Below are positions 6,928 through 8,585 of a stretch of DNA of 8,585 nt, in pieces. The first letter of the stretch is position 1; the number at the start of each line of letters is the position of its first letter. The stretch comes from Zoogloea sp041904905 (lineage in GTDB: Bacteria > Pseudomonadota > Gammaproteobacteria > Burkholderiales > Rhodocyclaceae). The DNA is taken from positions 1 through 8,585 of the forward strand of contig NZ_JAYRMI010000111.1 of NCBI RefSeq assembly GCF_041904905.1, written 5' to 3'. Position numbers and translations under genes: made by a program. The notes beneath the pieces were generated by a model that was not told the DNA's origin, searched no databases, and was given only the letters and a program-made list of their open reading frames with translations.

Positions 6928-6944
6928 GCCCCGGCCGAAGGGGC
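6928..6944 (+). terminator. Small hairpin after the chemoreceptor, weak terminator candidate
   Basis: GCCCC (6928-6932) can pair with GGGGC (6940-6944) over a 7-nt loop immediately after the TAA stop. There is no T-run. The 75-bp spacer between the convergent chemoreceptor and nsrR genes holds nothing else that I recognise. Confidence 0.25.
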
Positions 6945-7002
6945 CGCCTCCTCACCGGGACCAGACCGGCCGCCACACCAAGGCCGCTGCCGCCGCCGCC
7001 CC

Positions 7003-7449
7003 TCAGGCGGAAGGCGGCGTCCGCTGCGGCATGAACAGGATCTCATGCTGGGCGGGGCCGAGCAGATCGGCCAGGCTCACCCGATCGAGCGACGCCAGGA
7101 AGGCCCCCAGCGCGTTGTCGAGCACCCCGCGCAGGCGGCAGCTGCTGCTCAGCAGGCAGCTGCGCGACCCCGTGAAGCAATCCACCAGCGCCAGATCCGT
7201 CTCCATCTTGCGCACCACATCCCCCACCCCGATCTCCGCGGGCGGCCGGGCCAGCCGCAGGCCCCCGCCCTTGCCCCGGATGCCCTCCACAAAGCCGTTG
7301 CGGATCAGCTGATTGACCACCTTCATCAGGTGGCTGCGGGAGACGTCGAAGCGCTCCGAGATCTCCTGGATGGTGGGCAAGCGCTCGTCGTTGGACGCCA
7401 GGTAGATCAGGACGCGCAGGGCGTAATCCGTGTGCAGGGTGATGTGCAT
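7003..7449 (-). CDS. nsrR: Rrf2-family nitric-oxide-sensing repressor NsrR
   Basis: A 148-residue winged-helix regulator of the Rrf2 family. NsrR carries an oxygen-tolerant [4Fe-4S] cluster; reaction with NO releases it from DNA and derepresses NO-detoxification genes. The N-terminus 'MHITLHTDYALRVLIYLAS' and 'ISERFDVSRSHLMKVVNQL' (30-48) form the helix-turn-helix, followed by the wing 'RGKGGGLRLARP'. Cluster ligands C91, C98 and C104 have the C-x6-C-x5-C spacing of Neisseria NsrR (E. coli has C-x4-C-x5-C), and D8 matches the fourth, aspartate ligand described in Streptomyces NsrR. The start at 7449 is set by family alignment; no Shine-Dalgarno precedes it, and a hairpin occupies that part of the leader. 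It is divergent from the aldolase operon, with two NsrR-type operators between, so autoregulation is likely. IscR is less likely given the Cys spacing, length and context. Confidence 0.92.
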   Translation of the reverse strand: MHITLHTDYALRVLIYLASNDERLPTIQEISERFDVSRSHLMKVVNQLIRNGFVEGIRGKGGGLRLARPPAEIGVGDVVRKMETDLALVDCFTGSRSCLLSSSCRLRGVLDNALGAFLASLDRVSLADLLGPAQHEILFMPQRTPPSA

Positions 7450-7461
7450 GGCCGACGGTGG

Positions 7462-7477
7462 CGGCTCGGACGAGCCG
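7462..7477 (-). promoter_or_regulatory. Perfect inverted repeat (hairpin) in the nsrR leader
   Basis: CGGCTCG (7462-7468) and CGAGCCG (7471-7477) are perfect complements two bases apart. As RNA this forms a six-pair GC-rich stem with a four-base GUCC loop, between the predicted nsrR transcription start (about 7492) and the ATG at 7449. No Shine-Dalgarno is visible downstream of it. It may lower translation of the repressor. Confidence 0.4.
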
Positions 7478-7498
7478 GCGGGAGTGCGTGACCCTCCG

Positions 7499-7504
7499 AT
7501 TATA
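7499..7504 (-). promoter_or_regulatory. -10 box of the nsrR promoter
   Basis: The minus strand reads a perfect TATAAT about 50 bp upstream of the nsrR ATG. At 16-18 bp spacing the -35 position falls inside NsrR site 1 and matches the consensus poorly. Binding of NsrR there would block its own promoter, the usual negative autoregulation. Confidence 0.55.
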
Positions 7505-7517
7505 GGTGATTTCCTTA

Positions 7518-7540
7518 AAGATTCATTTTTGTTGACTCTT
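7518..7540. promoter_or_regulatory. NsrR operator, site 1
   Basis: The 11-1-11 layout of the published NsrR motif (AAGATGYATTT, one base, AAATRCATCTT) is matched by AAGATTCATTT at 7518-7528 (10 of 11), a T spacer, and TGTTGACTCTT at 7530-7540 (6 of 11). The right half contains the -35 of the aldolase promoter; the left half lies at the -35 position for nsrR. Confidence 0.6.
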
Positions 7541-7560
7541 TTAAAGATGCATTCTAAAGT
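7532..7560 (+). promoter_or_regulatory. Sigma-70 promoter of the aldolase operon
   Basis: TTGACT (7532-7537, 5 of 6) and TAAAGT (7555-7560, 4 of 6) are separated by exactly 17 bp. Transcription would start near 7567, about 23 nt before the ATG. The -35 lies inside NsrR site 1 and the -10 inside NsrR site 2, so bound repressor should exclude RNA polymerase. Confidence 0.6.
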
Positions 7561-7566
7561 CAACTT
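7544..7566. promoter_or_regulatory. NsrR operator, site 2
   Basis: AAGATGCATTC at 7544-7554 matches the left NsrR half-site at 10 of 11 positions; after a T spacer, AAAGTCAACTT at 7556-7566 matches the right half at 8 of 11. It is the better of the two sites, covers the -10 of the aldolase promoter, and starts 26 bp after site 1. Confidence 0.7.
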
Positions 7567-7589
7567 AACAACACCCGACGGAGCGCGCC

Positions 7590-8252
7590 ATGAACACACC
7601 GCAATTCACCCCTCCCGAACATCCCGTCGTCGCCCAGGCCTGCGAGGTCATGCGGCGGGCCTACGACCTCGGCTGGATCAGCACCCGCGACGGCAACGTG
7701 TCGGTGGCGATGACCGACCGGCGCGGGTTCCTGATCTCGGCCAGCGGCGTGGTGAAGCACGCCCTGACGCCCGGCCAGTTCGTCTTCGTGGCGGCCGACG
7801 GCCCCGCGGCGGAGGGCGGACATCCGCCGCCCTCGGGCGAGCTGGCGCTCCACCGCCGCCTGCAGGCCCGCTTCGACCGTCGCGACCTGACGGTGCTGCA
7901 CCTGCACCCCACCTACATCGTCGCCGCCCTCTACGCCGGGCACCGGCTGGCCGCGCTGTCGGCGGATTTCCCGGAGGTCACCCGCTACACCCGGGTCGGC
8001 CCCGACGTGCCGGCCCTGCCCGCCACCAGCGACGAACTCGCCGAAGCCTGCGACGCCGCCTTCCAGCCGGCCCTGGGGCCCGCGCCCCACATCGTCGGCC
8101 TCGACCGTCACGGCGTGGTGGCGGTGGGCAGAACGCCCTGGGACGCCTTCGAACACGTCGAGCGGCTGGAGCACATCTGCCGCATCGCCCTCGCCGCCGG
8201 CCAGCCGGCCACAGCCCACCAAGGAGCCCGCCATGCCCACGCCCACCCCTGA
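7590..8252 (+). CDS. Class II aldolase/adducin-family protein, first gene of an NsrR-controlled operon
   Basis: A 220-residue cytoplasmic protein with the complete zinc-aldolase fold signatures of FucA/AraD-type enzymes: 'STRDGNVSVAM' (31-41) and 'SASGVVKHAL' (50-59) for phosphate/substrate binding, 'PSGELALH' with acid-base E84, 'VLHLHPTYIVA' with zinc ligands H104 and H106, and H174 in 'GLDRHGVVAVG' as third ligand. An active metal-dependent lyase or epimerase is therefore expected; the substrate cannot be read from the sequence. GGAG at 7580-7583 lies 6 nt before the ATG. Two NsrR operators sit over its promoter, which is unexpected for a sugar-phosphate aldolase and suggests a role during nitric oxide stress. 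The C-terminus ends in a His-rich tail (HQGARHAHAHP) encoded where the next gene's ribosome site and start overlap it by 20 nt, indicating a coupled operon. Confidence 0.88.
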   Translation: MNTPQFTPPEHPVVAQACEVMRRAYDLGWISTRDGNVSVAMTDRRGFLISASGVVKHALTPGQFVFVAADGPAAEGGHPPPSGELALHRRLQARFDRRDLTVLHLHPTYIVAALYAGHRLAALSADFPEVTRYTRVGPDVPALPATSDELAEACDAAFQPALGPAPHIVGLDRHGVVAVGRTPWDAFEHVERLEHICRIALAAGQPATAHQGARHAHAHP

Positions 8253-8472
8253 CCCCCGCCGGGTGCTCACCGCCGGCCGCGCCATGATGGCCCTCGCCGG
8301 CCTCGGGATGATCGTCTCGACCGCCATCGCCTACCCCCTGGCGGAGCGCTTCGAGCTGGCCACCCAGATCGCCGGCCACCTGGCCCTGCCCGTGTCGGCC
8401 GCCTTCTTCAAGCTCGGCTACGTGGTGCGCCTCGCCGCCCACCACGCCCTGGGCAACCTGCAGGCCGGCTGA
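8233..8472 (+). CDS. Small two-helix membrane protein in the NsrR operon
   Basis: A 79-residue protein with two hydrophobic stretches, about 17-36 ('RAMMALAGLGMIVSTAIAYPL') and about 46-68 ('IAGHLALPVSAAFFKLGYVV'), joined by a short polar loop. The second carries K60 and R66 plus nearby H49, H70 and H71, so it is amphipathic. A strong AAGGAG at 8221-8226 lies 6 nt before the ATG, and the gene starts inside the aldolase gene (20-nt overlap), which supports real, coupled translation. Size, topology and position between an NsrR-type promoter and a possible flavohaemoglobin gene recall the small PpyR-type membrane protein encoded beside fhp in Pseudomonas; this resemblance is from memory and weak. 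Function unknown. Confidence 0.75.
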   Translation: MPTPTPDPRRVLTAGRAMMALAGLGMIVSTAIAYPLAERFELATQIAGHLALPVSAAFFKLGYVVRLAAHHALGNLQAG

Positions 8473-8473
8473 T

Positions 8474-8501
8474 CCCCCACTTCCCACTTCCCCCTTCCCC
8501 C
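8474..8501 (-). repeat. G-quadruplex motif on the template strand (C-tract on the coding strand)
   Basis: The plus strand carries four C-runs: 8474-8478 (5), 8483-8485 (3), 8490-8494 (5) and 8497-8501 (5), with loops of 4, 4 and 2 bases. The complementary strand therefore fits the G3+N1-7 rule for an intramolecular G-quadruplex. It lies between the membrane-protein stop and the next start codon. The CCCACTT unit occurs twice, so slippage is a possible origin. Confidence 0.5.
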
Positions 8502-8524
8502 ACAAAACCCGAGAGAACCGACCC

Positions 8525-8585
8525 ATGCTAGCCACCACCGCCCGCCCCCTCACCGAAGCCACCACCCCCGTCCTCCCGGACAACG
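8525..8585 (+). CDS. N-terminus of a possible flavohaemoglobin (Hmp-like), 3' end outside window
   Basis: Only 20 complete codons are present: MLATTARPLTEATTPVLPDN, continuing in frame to the right edge. GAGAG at about 8511-8515 gives a plausible ribosome site 9 nt before the ATG. The 'RPL-EAT-PVL' pattern resembles the first helix of globin domains in flavohaemoglobins, where an 'ATxPVL' stretch is usual soon after the start. Flavohaemoglobin (NO dioxygenase) is a classic NsrR target and would fit this operon. The fragment is too short to be sure. Confidence 0.45.
   Translation, partial: MLATTARPLTEATTPVLPDN

Noticed and set aside
7003..7449. IscR instead of NsrR
   Set aside because: The C-x6-C-x5-C spacing, D8, the short 148-residue length and the lack of adjacent isc genes favour NsrR.
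7531..7564. FNR/CRP-type box in the nsrR-aldolase spacer
   Set aside because: There is no TTGAT-N4-ATCAA arrangement; the TTGACT is better explained as a -35 and the AAGATGCAT elements as NsrR half-sites.
7450..7599. NsrR start at 7599 adding 50 residues
   Set aside because: The extension would be encoded by the operator/promoter region and would overlap the divergent aldolase start; NsrR proteins begin at the MHITLHTDY position.

Overview
The window is a GC-rich, tightly packed stretch of bacterial chromosome. Codon use, the Cys spacing of its NsrR protein (like Neisseria NsrR), an E. coli Aer-like PAS domain and a YfiR-type periplasmic protein suggest a betaproteobacterium, possibly of the Azoarcus/Thauera/Zoogloea (Rhodocyclales) type. 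The lineage is an inference from gene style, not a database result. I see no tRNA, rRNA, CRISPR array, insertion sequence or phage gene.

Left block (1-4520, minus strand, read right to left): nudC (NADH pyrophosphatase / NAD-cap RNA hydrolase), then a MOFRL-family glycerate 2-kinase 20 bp further on, a strong hairpin, a YfiR/DUF4154 periplasmic protein, and a sensor histidine kinase that overlaps yfiR by ATGA and runs off the left edge. The kinase has a YfiN-like sensory half (TM, CHASE8-like periplasmic domain, TM, HAMP), but its output is HisKA/HATPase instead of GGDEF. The yfiR-kinase pair therefore looks like the YfiR-YfiN envelope-sensing module wired to phosphotransfer.

Middle block (4521-6927): a divergent intergenic region holds a 14-bp perfect palindrome and a convincing sigma-28 (FliA) promoter. 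It is followed on the plus strand by an Aer-like methyl-accepting chemotaxis protein with a complete PAS-FAD motif set and, unlike E. coli Aer, a large periplasmic domain.

Right block (6928-8585): nsrR (nitric-oxide-sensing Fe-S repressor, minus strand) is divergent from a plus-strand operon: a class II aldolase/adducin-family enzyme, a 79-residue two-helix membrane protein, and the first 20 codons of a gene that resembles the N-terminus of a flavohaemoglobin. The AT-rich spacer carries two tandem 11-1-11 sites matching the NsrR operator, overlapping the -35 and -10 of the aldolase promoter and lying next to a perfect TATAAT for nsrR. The coherent reading is an autoregulated NO-stress response operon whose first gene is an aldolase of unknown substrate. 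This is the most interesting system in the window.
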